A stretch of DNA of 51,715 bases, from the NCBI GenBank assembly GCA_014238285.1, contig JABABK010000021.1, forward strand, positions 1 to 51,715. The letters are read 5' to 3'. The notes beneath the pieces are model-generated. The model was not told the origin of the DNA. It saw nothing but the letters and a program-made list of their open reading frames with translations, and did no database searches. Every line of letters begins with the position of its first letter. Position 1 is the first letter of the stretch. A program made the position numbers and the translations under genes. Shown piece after piece: positions 17,315-26,685 of this stretch. Source of the stretch: Hellea sp. (lineage in GTDB: Bacteria; Pseudomonadota; Alphaproteobacteria; Caulobacterales; Maricaulaceae).

Positions 17315-18982
17315 ATGTCATCCGAGACAGCTGAGCAAGAGTTTGAAATTAAGGTCGCCACGTCGGGGTTCTTCAAAGGCCTTAATAAAAGTGTGGCAGT
17401 TTCCGCTATCGTCTTGACCGTAGTATTCTTGGCGTGGGTATTATTAAGCGCTTCCGCCGGTGATAAACTGACTTCAATACAATTATTATTCAGCAAAATT
17501 TTTGGAGCATGGTATATCTATGTTTCGGCGTTTTATCTACTTACGTGCCTTGCATTGGCTTTATGGCCAAGGACGGCCAAGGTTAATCTTGGACAGCCTG
17601 GTGAAAAACCAGAGTTTTCAAGATTTTCTTGGTTTTCTATGATGTTTGGAGCAGGGCTAGGTGTTGGCATGTTAACTTATGCTGTTGGTGAGCCTGTTTT
17701 CCATTTTCAGGATAATCCCGATGTTATTAAAGGCCTAGCGACTGGCTTAGCCGAAGATAATGTCCGCCCGGCTTTTAAATGGACATTGCTGCATTACGGT
17801 TTAACGGCATGGGCGATTTACGGCACTGTCGGATTGGCCATGGCCTATTTTTCCTATAATCGGGGTCTTCCTTTAACAATCCGTTCTGGGCTGCAACCTC
17901 TCTTCGGGAAAACATTGTCTGGCCCTATCGGTCATGTCGTGGATATCACGGCTATCATCGCGACGATTACAGGCGTTGGATATACGATTGCCCTGGGAGT
18001 CAAGCAATTTGCATTTGGAATGCACAATGTAACGGGCGCAAATTGGATCATTCCCGACGGCGCGTCCGAACCAATTTTGTTATCGCTACTTTTAGCACTG
18101 GCTATCATTATGTTCGCCTCAATTTTATCGGCTATCTCAGGCGTAGGTAAAGGGATTAAATGGTTGTCTAATATCAATATGAGCTTGTCCATTTTTCTTT
18201 TGTTGTTCTTTGCAGTATTGGGAGCCTTTTCAGGGGCTCTACTATTCGGAGCCAAGCATTATGTTTTGGCCATATATGATTATATCATAGCTTTGCCGTC
18301 CATGAGTTTCACGGTGTGGGGTGAAGGGACTGCTCAGTTCTTGGATGACGGATCGAAGGTATGTGCGAACACCGAATGTACTCTGGCGACCTGGCAGGGT
18401 CCTTGGACCATATTATATTGGGCTTGGTGGATTGCATTTGCGCCTTTTGTTGGCCTGTTTTTGGCGCGTGTATCCCGTGGTCGTTCGATCAGAGAATTTG
18501 TCCTTGGCGCGATGATTATGCCTAGTCTGATGTGCTTGGTGTGGTTTGCCTTGGCGGGGGGGAGCGCCATATTTGCGGAGCTCTCTGGTAAGGCTAAGGG
18601 AAGTATTGTTGGCAGCGATTTATCGGCGCAACTCTTCGAAACTATCAATGTATTGCTGTCGAGCGGATCTATGGCGGCGAGTTTCATGTCGGTCATAATT
18701 GTTATTTTGTTGATTACATACCTAGTGACCTCCGCAGATTCAGCAATTTTGGTCATTTCAACAATCGCGTCTGGCGGAAAACCAAGCCGGTCAAAAAAGC
18801 ATGTAGTTTTCTGGGGCATGTTACTCTCGGCCGTTGTTGGCGTTTTGTTAGCTGCTGGCGGGTTAGGGGCTTTACGAGCTGCGATGCTTATTGGCGCGCT
18901 GCCATTTTCATTGGTCGTAGCCCTTATGGCGATTTCTCTTATTAAGGCGCTGATTCAGGGGAAGAATAGCTTGAATAGCTAA
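17315..18982 (+). CDS. BCCT-family transporter (betaine/choline/carnitine or DMSP type)
   Basis: The 555-residue protein has about twelve membrane segments. It shows the family core: MMFGAGLGVGMLTYAVGEPVFHF with the glycine-rich unwound helix that lines the substrate and sodium sites, and the tryptophan-rich ILYWAWWIAFAPFVGLFLARVSRGRSIREF segment that forms the aromatic cage for the trimethylammonium head group. AGGGGA precedes the ATG at good distance. BCCT carriers import glycine betaine, choline, carnitine or DMSP in symport with sodium or protons. The dimethylglycine/sarcosine operon and the DmdA-like gene in this window give such imports a route of use. Substrate preference cannot be set from motifs. 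Confidence 0.92.
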   Translation: MSSETAEQEFEIKVATSGFFKGLNKSVAVSAIVLTVVFLAWVLLSASAGDKLTSIQLLFSKIFGAWYIYVSAFYLLTCLALALWPRTAKVNLGQPGEKPEFSRFSWFSMMFGAGLGVGMLTYAVGEPVFHFQDNPDVIKGLATGLAEDNVRPAFKWTLLHYGLTAWAIYGTVGLAMAYFSYNRGLPLTIRSGLQPLFGKTLSGPIGHVVDITAIIATITGVGYTIALGVKQFAFGMHNVTGANWIIPDGASEPILLSLLLALAIIMFASILSAISGVGKGIKWLSNINMSLSIFLLLFFAVLGAFSGALLFGAKHYVLAIYDYIIALPSMSFTVWGEGTAQFLDDGSKVCANTECTLATWQGPWTILYWAWWIAFAPFVGLFLARVSRGRSIREFVLGAMIMPSLMCLVWFALAGGSAIFAELSGKAKGSIVGSDLSAQLFETINVLLSSGSMAASFMSVIIVILLITYLVTSADSAILVISTIASGGKPSRSKKHVVFWGMLLSAVVGVLLAAGGLGALRAAMLIGALPFSLVVALMAISLIKALIQGKNSLNS

Positions 18983-19283
18983 AAGTGTGACTTAAATGTC
19001 GCGCATTGTAATAAAGTGAACCTATGTCCTTACTATAAGGGATATTGATTACTTAAAAGTTGTCTGTAAAAAAATATTTAAAATCAATATGATACGTAAC
19101 ATTTTAGTGAGCGTTTGTCCCGATTTAACCTGTTAGTAGCCATTCATCTAATGGAGAGGGCCTTTAAAAAAGGTCTTCATAATGGAATAAAGGTTTCACC
19201 ACACTAAAACGCGATGGGATTCTCCCTGTCGTTTTAACTCAGCAGGAATGAAGCCTGCAAACTTTGCAATAAGGGGAACTTAA
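18983..19283 (+). other. intergenic region with a structured leader upstream of the TonB receptor
   Basis: This 301-bp stretch holds no gene but several inverted repeats. ATATTGATT at 19042-19050 pairs with AATCAATAT at 19082-19090. GGCCTTT at 19159-19165 pairs with AAAGGTC at 19169-19175 (one G-U). AAAACG..GGGA at about 19206-19219 pairs with TCCC..CGTTTT through an internal loop. GCAGG at 19242-19246 pairs with CCTGC at 19254-19258. An AGGGGA-type ribosome-binding site follows. The last three hairpins lie within 100 nt in front of the receptor start and may form a structured 5' leader. I do not recognise a known riboswitch; no cobalamin box is evident. Confidence 0.45.
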
Positions 19284-21812
19284 ATGCAACGAAATCGATT
19301 ATTAGCCTATTCAGCCTTGGGGGCATTATCTGCGGCCATGGTCGCCACACCGGCTTTTGCTCAGCTAGAGGACGAGATCATCGTCACAGCGACAAAGCGT
19401 TCAGCAAGTACACAAGATATTCCTGTTGCTGTTGTAGCCTTGGGCGAAGATACCCTTGATGAACTAGGCGTAGACGTCTTTACAGACTACCTGGTACAAT
19501 TGCCAGGCGTTACAGCTGGTGGCTCTGGCCCAGGTCAGTCTACAATTTACATTCGCGGTGTTGCGTCTACGACGCCAACGCTTTCAGTCGCTGGTGTTGC
19601 TGGTCTTGCACCCAACGTTGCACTTTATTTGGACGAGCAGCCGTTATCACAACCTGGTCGTAATCTTGATGTTTACGCAGCTGACATGGAGCGTGTCGAG
19701 GTTCTTGCTGGACCACAAGGTACACTATTTGGAGCGAGTTCACAGGCTGGTACTGTTCGCTTGATCACAAATAAGCCAAAAATTGGTGTTGAAGAAGCAA
19801 AAATTAAGCTTGGTACGTCTTTCACAAAAGGCGGCGATATGAGCTATAACGGCGAAGTTGTTTACAATGCGCCTGTTGGTGATGACACAGCTATTCGCGC
19901 CGTTGTTTATTATGATCACGCTGGTGGGTACATTGATAACGTTGCTGGTACTGTTACATCTGCAGACTCTGCTCGTTTCCGTCCAGCATCATTCGTTCGC
20001 GCAAATGGCGTGCCCGTTGGTGCCGTTCGCGCAGGTTTCCAAGCAGGCGCTGATCTTTCTGGCGTTAATTTCGTAGTCGGTGATAACTCAGACGTTGTTG
20101 AAGATAACTTTAACCCAGCTGATTATTTCGGATTTAGAGCTTCTGTTCTTCACGAATTTAATGATGACTGGTCGATAAACGCATCTTATGGCCACCAAGA
20201 ATTAGATGTCGATGGCGTATTTTTCGTTGACCCTAACCTAGGTGACCTTGAAGTTCAGCGCTTCTCAGCTGAAAAACTCCAAGATGATTTTGATAACTTT
20301 AACTGGACCGTTAAAGGCCGTATGGGCGGATTAGATGCTGTTTATACGGGCGCCTTTACAGAACGCCAAGCTGATCAAACATCAGATTATACAGAATATA
20401 ACTTAGTTGGTCAGTACCACCCATATTATATCTGTGATTCGACTGTTACATATCCGGGAGCAGCCGCTCCTTCAGGAACATGTCAGTCTCCTGAATCTAA
20501 TATTGATGTTTACTCAAACACAAAAGTATCAACCCACGAACTTCGGTTTAATACTGATGCCAGTAAACGTTTTCGCGCAACCGTTGGTGCTTTCTATAGC
20601 GATCTAAGCCTTCGTGAAGTTGTGAATTTCAACTACCCTGGTAGTAGATTTGCTGATTTTGCAAGCTTTGGCGGCGGCGTTGGATTCTCACCTGATAATC
20701 TTCCGGCTCAAGGATCCAATACACTTACAAACACGGCTTATGAAACTGCTAGACTTGGTACAATCTGGAGAAACGATATTCTTCGGACTGATGAGCAAAA
20801 AGGTCTGTTTGGTGAGGCGTCATTCGATCTTACAGATCAGTTCTCTATCACTGTTGGTGGACGATATTACGATATTAAAGTTGACCTAGAAGGTAGTGCT
20901 GCTGGTTCATTTGGAAATGCTGGCGTAGCATCTGGTGATAACAATGGTGGTAACAATCTTGATACATTGTTTGATGGCGACCCAAATCCTGATAAAGCTG
21001 TAGCTGATGGGTTTATCAAAAAAGCAACGCTGACTTGGACACCTAATGGTGATATGCTTTTCTACGGTACCTATTCAGAAGGTTTCCGTCCTGGTCTTCT
21101 TAACCGTCCAGGCGGCGCGACATTGAATGACCCAGCCACAGGCGCGGTTCTGTTTACGGTTCCACATGTTGTTGACACCGATGAGGTGAATAACTTCGAA
21201 TTTGGTTGGAAGACAACGCTTGCTGATAACCAGATCCGGTTTAATGGTAGTGCATTCTTCGTTGATATTAGTCGTTTGCAAACGACTATTTTTGATCCGA
21301 ATATAGCTAACCTATTCTTCTCTGATAACGCGGCTGATGCCGAAATTAAAGGTGTTGAAGGTGATCTAACTTGGGCGCCTAAGTCTATGTCCGGATTGAC
21401 TGTTTCTGGTGCGTTCTCGTTCCTAGACACTGAAATCACTAGAGTGATTACACCGACGGATCAGGTTGTTGTTGGGCAAGAACTTGCTTATGCACCAAGC
21501 TTCCAAGGTAATCTACGAGCTCGTTATGAGTGGGATATGGGTGGAAACACTGCTCACATCATGCCTCAAGTCGTTTACTCCGCAGACTCTAAGAGTGACA
21601 TTGTTGCGATTAACACAATCGATGTTGATAGCTGGGCAACACTTGGTCTAACCGCTGGTATCACTGGCGATAACTGGTCTGCCGAAGTCTACGGTGAAAA
21701 CCTAACAGATGAGCGTGCTACACTGAGTAATTACTTCGGTAATGACCGTGAACGTGCCACTGTTAACCGTCCTTTGACTGTCGGTTTACGTCTTGGGTAT
21801 AACTTCGACTAA
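19284..21812 (+). CDS. TonB-dependent receptor
   Basis: The 842-residue protein has a signal peptide cleaved after AFA (residue 26), a TonB-box-like DEIIVTATKR (about 30-39), a plug domain with DIPVAV, LPGVTAGGSGPGQSTIYIRGV and VEVLAGPQGTLFGASSQAGTVRLITN, then a 22-strand barrel rich in alternating aromatics. It ends in LRLGYNFD, with a terminal aromatic two residues from the end rather than at the last position. It imports a scarce or bulky ligand across the outer membrane using TonB energy. The style is that of sphingomonad/caulobacter receptors rather than siderophore receptors, but the ligand is unknown. It is monocistronic by its terminator at 21843. Confidence 0.93.
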   Translation: MQRNRLLAYSALGALSAAMVATPAFAQLEDEIIVTATKRSASTQDIPVAVVALGEDTLDELGVDVFTDYLVQLPGVTAGGSGPGQSTIYIRGVASTTPTLSVAGVAGLAPNVALYLDEQPLSQPGRNLDVYAADMERVEVLAGPQGTLFGASSQAGTVRLITNKPKIGVEEAKIKLGTSFTKGGDMSYNGEVVYNAPVGDDTAIRAVVYYDHAGGYIDNVAGTVTSADSARFRPASFVRANGVPVGAVRAGFQAGADLSGVNFVVGDNSDVVEDNFNPADYFGFRASVLHEFNDDWSINASYGHQELDVDGVFFVDPNLGDLEVQRFSAEKLQDDFDNFNWTVKGRMGGLDAVYTGAFTERQADQTSDYTEYNLVGQYHPYYICDSTVTYPGAAAPSGTCQSPESNIDVYSNTKVSTHELRFNTDASKRFRATVGAFYSDLSLREVVNFNYPGSRFADFASFGGGVGFSPDNLPAQGSNTLTNTAYETARLGTIWRNDILRTDEQKGLFGEASFDLTDQFSITVGGRYYDIKVDLEGSAAGSFGNAGVASGDNNGGNNLDTLFDGDPNPDKAVADGFIKKATLTWTPNGDMLFYGTYSEGFRPGLLNRPGGATLNDPATGAVLFTVPHVVDTDEVNNFEFGWKTTLADNQIRFNGSAFFVDISRLQTTIFDPNIANLFFSDNAADAEIKGVEGDLTWAPKSMSGLTVSGAFSFLDTEITRVITPTDQVVVGQELAYAPSFQGNLRARYEWDMGGNTAHIMPQVVYSADSKSDIVAINTIDVDSWATLGLTAGITGDNWSAEVYGENLTDERATLSNYFGNDRERATVNRPLTVGLRLGYNFD

Positions 21813-21842
21813 TACTTTCAAACAAGTTTGAAATAATCTATT

Positions 21843-21870
21843 GAAGCGTCCTTAGGGACGCTTCTTTTTT
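21843..21870 (+). terminator. Rho-independent terminator of the TonB-dependent receptor gene
   Basis: GAAGCGTCC (21843-21851), loop TTAG, then GGACGCTTC (21856-21864) form a perfect 9-bp stem followed by six T. It lies 31 bp after the receptor stop. A weaker 7-bp hairpin, TTTCAAA/TTTGAAA, sits just before it at 21816-21833. Confidence 0.92.
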
Positions 21871-21895
21871 GTCTAAATTTAACTGCGGATAATCA

Positions 21896-23893
21896 GTGAT
21901 CGATCAAAACAACAATTTGGTACAACAAATGTCTTTGGCCCAGGGGCTCTTGGGAAAGGGACGTTTTGCCGAAGCCTTGGCTAGTTTGCCTGCTGATGTA
22001 GTTGCGTCTGACCCAAGCCGTGGTGATTATCTATATTTGCGGGCCGTATGTTTTCGTTATTTAAAACAATATGATAAAGCCATTGAAACTTTATCAGAGC
22101 TAAAAAAGACCACGCCAGAATTTGGCCGTGCCTATCAAGAGGAAGGCCATGTTTACCGAGCCGTTGGTAAGTTGGAAAATGCTGTATTAGCTTATCAACG
22201 AGCGAGCCAGTATAATCCGGCTCTTGAAGCTAGTTGGCGCGCGCAAGCCGGTGTTCTGCAAAAGCTTGGACATATTCAACAAGCTGAACAAGCAATTGGT
22301 CAAGCGGACCGTTTAAAGGGGCTACCAAAGCACCTACTCGCCGTTACTAATTTTATGCATGAAGGTAAAATATTCAAAGCCGAAGAAATATGTCGTCAAT
22401 ATTTAAAGGTAAACCCAACCGATACTGAGGGTATGCGTTTGCTGGCGGAAATTGGCACGCAATTGGGAATATTAGATGATGCTGAATTCTTGCTAGAAAG
22501 CGCCATAGAATTTGATCCAGACAATATACAGTTGAGACTTGATTACATTAAGGTTCTGCGCAAGCGCCAAAAGTTTGCGGCCGCTTTGAAAGAAGCGAAA
22601 TCTCTCTTTGAACTTGATCCAGATAATGTATTGTTTTTGTCTCAACTTGCGGTCGAGGAAATGCAAGCTGGGGATTATGAAAGCGCTTTAGCTCATTTCG
22701 ATAAGGTACTTGAACAGCGACCTAACGATGTACCGACTTTGACTTCGTTTGGCCATGCGCTTAAAACTTTTGGGCAACAAGAGAAAGCAATTGCGGCTTA
22801 TCGAAAGGCATTTGGCTTAAGACCTGACCATGGCGAAGCTTACTACGCCCTGGCAAATCTGAAAACATATGAATTTTCGGATAAAGAACTGGTACACATG
22901 GAAGAGCGTACCGAAACTGGTGACTTAAGCCATAAAGATAGAGTTCATTTTAATTTTGCCTTGGGTAAAGCCCATGAAGATCGGGGCAATTTTCAAAAGT
23001 CTTTTAACTATTATAAATCGGGCAATGAACTAAAACGTGCTCAAGCCAGATACACATCCAAAGTTATGCGTGAAGAGCGCGAAGCGCAAATGAGAGAGTG
23101 CACATCTGACATGTTTGCTAAACAGGGTGGTTGCCACAGCGCAGATCCAATATTTATTCTTGGGTTGCCTAGAGCCGGGTCAACTCTCTTGGAGCAGATT
23201 ATTGCCTCCCATAGTCTCGTCGATGGAACTTTGGAGCTACCTAATATCCTATCTTTGTCCCATAAATTGCGAGGGCGAGACCGCACTGGACCTCATGCTC
23301 GTTATCCGAAAGTCCTCAATGAGCTGACTCATGAGCAGCTTCGAGAGTTCGGTGAGCAATTTATCGAGGAAACGCAAATCCATCGTCAAGATGCGCCGTT
23401 TTTCATAGATAAAATGCCAAATAACTTTCGGCATATAGGTCTTATTCACCTCATGTTACCTAACGCAAAAATTATTGACGCACGGCGTCACCCTATGGCG
23501 TGTTGTTTTTCCGGTTTCAAACAGCTTTTTGCTGAAGGGCAAGAGTTCACTTATGGGCTTACTGAAATTGGGTCCTACTATCGCGATTATGTTGAGCTGA
23601 TGGATCATTGGGATGAAGTTTTGCCGGGTAAAATACTACGTGTGCAATATGAAGATGTTGTCGCTGATACTGAGACGCAAGTTCGGCGTATATTAGAATA
23701 TTTAGGCCTTCCATTTGAAGAATCCTGCGTAGAATTTCATAAGACAAAGCGATCTGTCAGAACGGCTAGCTCCGAACAAGTCAGGCAGCCGATATTTAAA
23801 ACCGGATTAGAGCAGTGGCGCAATTTTGAGCCATGGCTTGATCCATTAAAAGAAGCCCTTGGTCCCGTTCTGGATCGATACCCAATTACCTGA
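21896..23893 (+). CDS. TPR-repeat sulfotransferase family protein
   Basis: The 665-residue protein starts with GTG 26 bp after the receptor terminator. The first 400 residues are tandem tetratricopeptide repeats (for example AIETLSELKKTTPEFGRAYQ and ALAHFDKVLEQRPNDVPTLT). The C-terminal 250 residues form a PAPS-type sulfotransferase domain with the phosphosulfate loop GLPRAGSTLLEQ near residue 423, a later RHPMACCFS segment like the 3'-phosphate site, and VQYEDVVADTETQVRRILEYLGLPFE. It would transfer sulfate from PAPS to a protein tyrosine or small molecule held by the repeats. The gene overlaps nothing; the next gene starts 25 bp downstream. Substrate unknown. Confidence 0.88.
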   Translation: MIDQNNNLVQQMSLAQGLLGKGRFAEALASLPADVVASDPSRGDYLYLRAVCFRYLKQYDKAIETLSELKKTTPEFGRAYQEEGHVYRAVGKLENAVLAYQRASQYNPALEASWRAQAGVLQKLGHIQQAEQAIGQADRLKGLPKHLLAVTNFMHEGKIFKAEEICRQYLKVNPTDTEGMRLLAEIGTQLGILDDAEFLLESAIEFDPDNIQLRLDYIKVLRKRQKFAAALKEAKSLFELDPDNVLFLSQLAVEEMQAGDYESALAHFDKVLEQRPNDVPTLTSFGHALKTFGQQEKAIAAYRKAFGLRPDHGEAYYALANLKTYEFSDKELVHMEERTETGDLSHKDRVHFNFALGKAHEDRGNFQKSFNYYKSGNELKRAQARYTSKVMREEREAQMRECTSDMFAKQGGCHSADPIFILGLPRAGSTLLEQIIASHSLVDGTLELPNILSLSHKLRGRDRTGPHARYPKVLNELTHEQLREFGEQFIEETQIHRQDAPFFIDKMPNNFRHIGLIHLMLPNAKIIDARRHPMACCFSGFKQLFAEGQEFTYGLTEIGSYYRDYVELMDHWDEVLPGKILRVQYEDVVADTETQVRRILEYLGLPFEESCVEFHKTKRSVRTASSEQVRQPIFKTGLEQWRNFEPWLDPLKEALGPVLDRYPIT

Positions 23894-23918
23894 AACTCGA
23901 ACGACAGAAGAGAGAATT

Positions 23919-24920
23919 ATGTCCCATATTACGATGACTGTGTCCGAAGTTCATGCATTGGCCAAAGATACTCTAATGAAGTTCGGTGCCGACGACGAGA
24001 ACGCAAGCGCTGTCGCTGATGTTATCACTATGGCCGAACAAGATGGTTGTCATTCCCACGGTTTGATGCGCCTTGCTGGTTATGCGGCAACTCTAAAAAG
24101 CGGTAAAGTCAACGGTAAGGCTCGTCCAACTGTGACGCAGCTCGCGCCAGCTGTCGTGCAAGTGAATGGACATAATTGTTTTGCGCCAATGGCCCTCAAA
24201 GAGGGCCGTGAGCATTTGATCAAAGCCGCTAAAACCTGCGGTGTTGCGATCATGCCGTTAATTGGTATTCACCATTTTGCAGCCCTTTGGACGGAAGTTG
24301 AACCTGTTGCCGAGGCAGGCTTGGCGGCTTTTGCCTGCACGTCATACAAACCGGCGGTAATTCCGGCTGGCGGAACCAAGGCGCTTTACGGCACAAACCC
24401 GATTGCGTTTGGTTGGCCGCGCAGCGGTCGTCCGCCAATGGTTTTTGATCAAGCCTCATCTGTCATGGCGCGCGGCGAAGTTATGTTGGCAGCCCGTGAA
24501 GGACATGAATTACCCAAGGGTGTTGGGGTTGACTCTGATGGTAATCCGTCGACAGACCCTAATGAGGTTCTCAAAGGCGCTCTTTTGGCATTCGGCGGTC
24601 ATAAAGGCTCGTCTATTGCGATGATGGTCGAGCTACTGGCGGGCGCAATGACGGGCGAAAGTTTCAGTTTCGAAGCTGCGGCTCGTGATAATGGCGACGG
24701 CGGGCCGCCACAAGGTGGTGAGTTCATGATGGCGATTGATCCGTCTTTGGTTCGTGGCGATGATGACTGGGCTGATCACGCTGAAAAGTTCTTTGACAAA
24801 ATTAAAGAGCAAGACGGTACGCGTTTGCCAGGTGAGCGGCGTCACCGCAATCGAGCTGCGTCAGCGACTCAGGGTGTTGAAGTCTCTCAAATCGTTCTTG
24901 ATAAAGTCCAAGCTCTTTAG
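23919..24920 (+). CDS. Ldh-family reductase, DpkA-like (Delta1-pyrroline/piperideine-2-carboxylate reductase)
   Basis: The 333-residue protein belongs to the malate/L-lactate dehydrogenase (Ldh2) fold, which uses NAD(P)H in a non-Rossmann way. Motifs: DGCHSHGLMRLAGYAATLKSG, HHFAALWTEVEPVAEAGL, KALYGTNPIAFGWPR and LLAFGGHKGSSIAMMVELLAG. From memory these match Pseudomonas DpkA better than malate or ureidoglycolate dehydrogenases. DpkA reduces cyclic imino acids to L-proline or L-pipecolate. The ATG at 23919, behind GAAGAGAG, is used rather than an earlier in-frame ATG inside the sulfotransferase gene. With the aldehyde dehydrogenase downstream it hints at proline, hydroxyproline or N-methylproline use; this is inference. 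Confidence 0.8.
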   Translation: MSHITMTVSEVHALAKDTLMKFGADDENASAVADVITMAEQDGCHSHGLMRLAGYAATLKSGKVNGKARPTVTQLAPAVVQVNGHNCFAPMALKEGREHLIKAAKTCGVAIMPLIGIHHFAALWTEVEPVAEAGLAAFACTSYKPAVIPAGGTKALYGTNPIAFGWPRSGRPPMVFDQASSVMARGEVMLAAREGHELPKGVGVDSDGNPSTDPNEVLKGALLAFGGHKGSSIAMMVELLAGAMTGESFSFEAAARDNGDGGPPQGGEFMMAIDPSLVRGDDDWADHAEKFFDKIKEQDGTRLPGERRHRNRAASATQGVEVSQIVLDKVQAL

Positions 24921-25235
24921 ACACTCTTTGCCAAACGTGATAAAATGGGTTTTCGCTAACCGAATAAATGTAGATTAATAGACAAGAACTACTCCCATAA
25001 AAGGGTAAGTGCTGTGGGTAATGCCTCGTTAGTGTCTTTTTAAGACCGTTAGCAATGGAAATTCCATTGTATAAGAATGCATGATATCAAACTCAGCGCC
25101 TTGCCGTAGATGTGCTTCGACTTTACGTGGGGGATAGCACAAAAAATAATTGAGCTTTATATATAGGGCCAACATCTTAACATGCGGGTGAGAAAATTTG
25201 AACTTGCCATCTGAATCAATAATTGGAGTAACATT
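24921..25235. other. intergenic region (315 bp) ahead of the one-carbon operon
   Basis: No coding frame with plausible start and codon use was seen. The region holds the 17-bp palindrome listed separately at 25053, two GGGTAAT/GGGTAA-like words near 25005-25022 and, before the aldehyde dehydrogenase, a GGAGTAA ribosome-binding site. It probably contains the promoter of the operon that follows. Confidence 0.5.
25053..25069. promoter_or_regulatory. 17-bp perfect palindrome, likely operator
   Basis: CAATGGAA-A-TTCCATTG has 8-bp arms around one central base, 167 bp upstream of the aldehyde dehydrogenase start. Its core TGGAAATTCCA resembles IclR-family operators (TGGAAAT-type half sites). No IclR gene is in the window, so the binder must be encoded elsewhere if this is correct. 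Confidence 0.5.
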
Positions 25236-26684
25236 ATGATTCCTAGTATTTGCGGTAACCTCATTAACGGGGAATGGATCTTAAAAGGTGACGTTTCAGA
25301 AAGCCGAAACCCTTGTAATGTCAGCGAAGTCATTGGTAAATTCCATAAGGCCACGAATGAAGATGTAGAAACAGCCTTGGATGCTGCTCAGGCATCATTG
25401 GACGGTTGGGCGCAATCCGGTCTAGAGCAGCGTAAAGCTATTTTGGATTTCATTGGTGATGAACTGATTGAGCGCTGTGATGAAATTGGCGCAATTTTAG
25501 CGCGCGAAGAAGGCAAACCATTTGCGGAAGGCCGCGGCGAAACTTACCGTTCAGGTCAGTTTTTCCAGTATTATGCCGCTGAATGTCTACGTCAAATGGG
25601 CGAGTCAACGCCTTCAACAAGACCTGGTGTTGATGTCGTTGTAACCCGCGAACCTGTTGGCGTAGTGGCTATCATCACACCTTGGAATTTCCCGATCGCT
25701 GTTGGCGCTTGGAAAATTGCTCCGGCTTTGGCATATGGTAATGCCATTGTCTTGAAACCTGCCGAAGTTACATCAATTAGTGCTTGGATTCTGGCTGACA
25801 TTATTAATCGTTCAGGCTTGCCAGCGGGCGTATTTAATATGGTCATGGGGTCTGGGCGAGTTATCGGCGAAACTCTTAGTTCTTCTCCGAAAATTGACGC
25901 AATTTCCTTTACCGGTTCCGTGCCTGTTGGCCGCGGTATTGCGCGCAATGCTGTTGAAAACATGGCGCGTGTTCAGTTGGAAATGGGTAGTAAAAATGCA
26001 CTTGTCGTCCTAAATGACGCCGATTTGGACATCGCCGTGAACTGCGCGGTTTCTGGCGCGTTCTTTGGAACGGGTCAAAAGTGTACAGCTTCGTCTCGTC
26101 TGATCGTCGAAGAAGGTATTCACGATGAGTTCGTTAAGCGTCTTATTACGGCAACTGAAGCTTTGGTTGTTGGAGATTCTATGGATCCAAAAACTCAAAT
26201 TGGTTCTGTGGTAAGCGAACGTCAACTTAGCCAAAATCTATCCTATATCCAAAAAGGAATCGATGAAGGCGCCACGCTTGCAATAGGCGGTCAGAAATTG
26301 GATCTAGGCAATGATGGTTACTTCATGAGCCCAGCTGTTTTTGTTGACACAACATCTGATATGACAATCAACCGTGAAGAAATCTTCGGGCCGATCACAG
26401 CGGTTATCAAAGTCAAAGATTATGACGAAGCGCTAGCCGTTTCTAATGATACTGAATTTGGTTTGACATCGGGCATTGTTACGAACTCTCTACGTAATTC
26501 TATTCATTTCCAAAAGAACTCAAAATCAGGCTGCGTCATGGTCAATCTGGCAACGGCCGGTACTGACTACCACGTTCCATTTGGCGGACGTAAGTCCTCT
26601 AGCTATGGTCCGCGGGAGCAGGGCACTTACGCGAAAGAGTTCTACACGATTGTGAAGACAAGCTACATTAGCGCTGGAAAATAA
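25236..26684 (+). CDS. NAD(P)-dependent aldehyde dehydrogenase, 2-oxoglutarate-semialdehyde type
   Basis: The 482-residue protein is a full-length aldehyde dehydrogenase. It shows TPWNFPIAVGAWKIAPALAYGN, KPAEVTSISAW, FTGSVPVGRGIA, the general base Glu249 in LEMGSKN and the nucleophile Cys283 in GQKCTASSRLI. The GQKCTASSRLIV wording is typical of 2-oxoglutarate semialdehyde and succinate semialdehyde dehydrogenases. It stands first in an operon followed 1 bp later by the M19-type gene. With the DpkA-like reductase it suggests a proline-like or amino-acid-derived aldehyde; an aldehyde from methylated amine breakdown is the alternative. Family secure, substrate inferred. Confidence 0.88.
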   Translation: MIPSICGNLINGEWILKGDVSESRNPCNVSEVIGKFHKATNEDVETALDAAQASLDGWAQSGLEQRKAILDFIGDELIERCDEIGAILAREEGKPFAEGRGETYRSGQFFQYYAAECLRQMGESTPSTRPGVDVVVTREPVGVVAIITPWNFPIAVGAWKIAPALAYGNAIVLKPAEVTSISAWILADIINRSGLPAGVFNMVMGSGRVIGETLSSSPKIDAISFTGSVPVGRGIARNAVENMARVQLEMGSKNALVVLNDADLDIAVNCAVSGAFFGTGQKCTASSRLIVEEGIHDEFVKRLITATEALVVGDSMDPKTQIGSVVSERQLSQNLSYIQKGIDEGATLAIGGQKLDLGNDGYFMSPAVFVDTTSDMTINREEIFGPITAVIKVKDYDEALAVSNDTEFGLTSGIVTNSLRNSIHFQKNSKSGCVMVNLATAGTDYHVPFGGRKSSSYGPREQGTYAKEFYTIVKTSYISAGK

Positions 26685-26685
26685 T

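Noticed and set aside
18334-18819. 161-residue frame opposite the BCCT transporter
   Set aside because: It overlaps conserved transmembrane coding sequence and shows no motif or ribosome-binding site.
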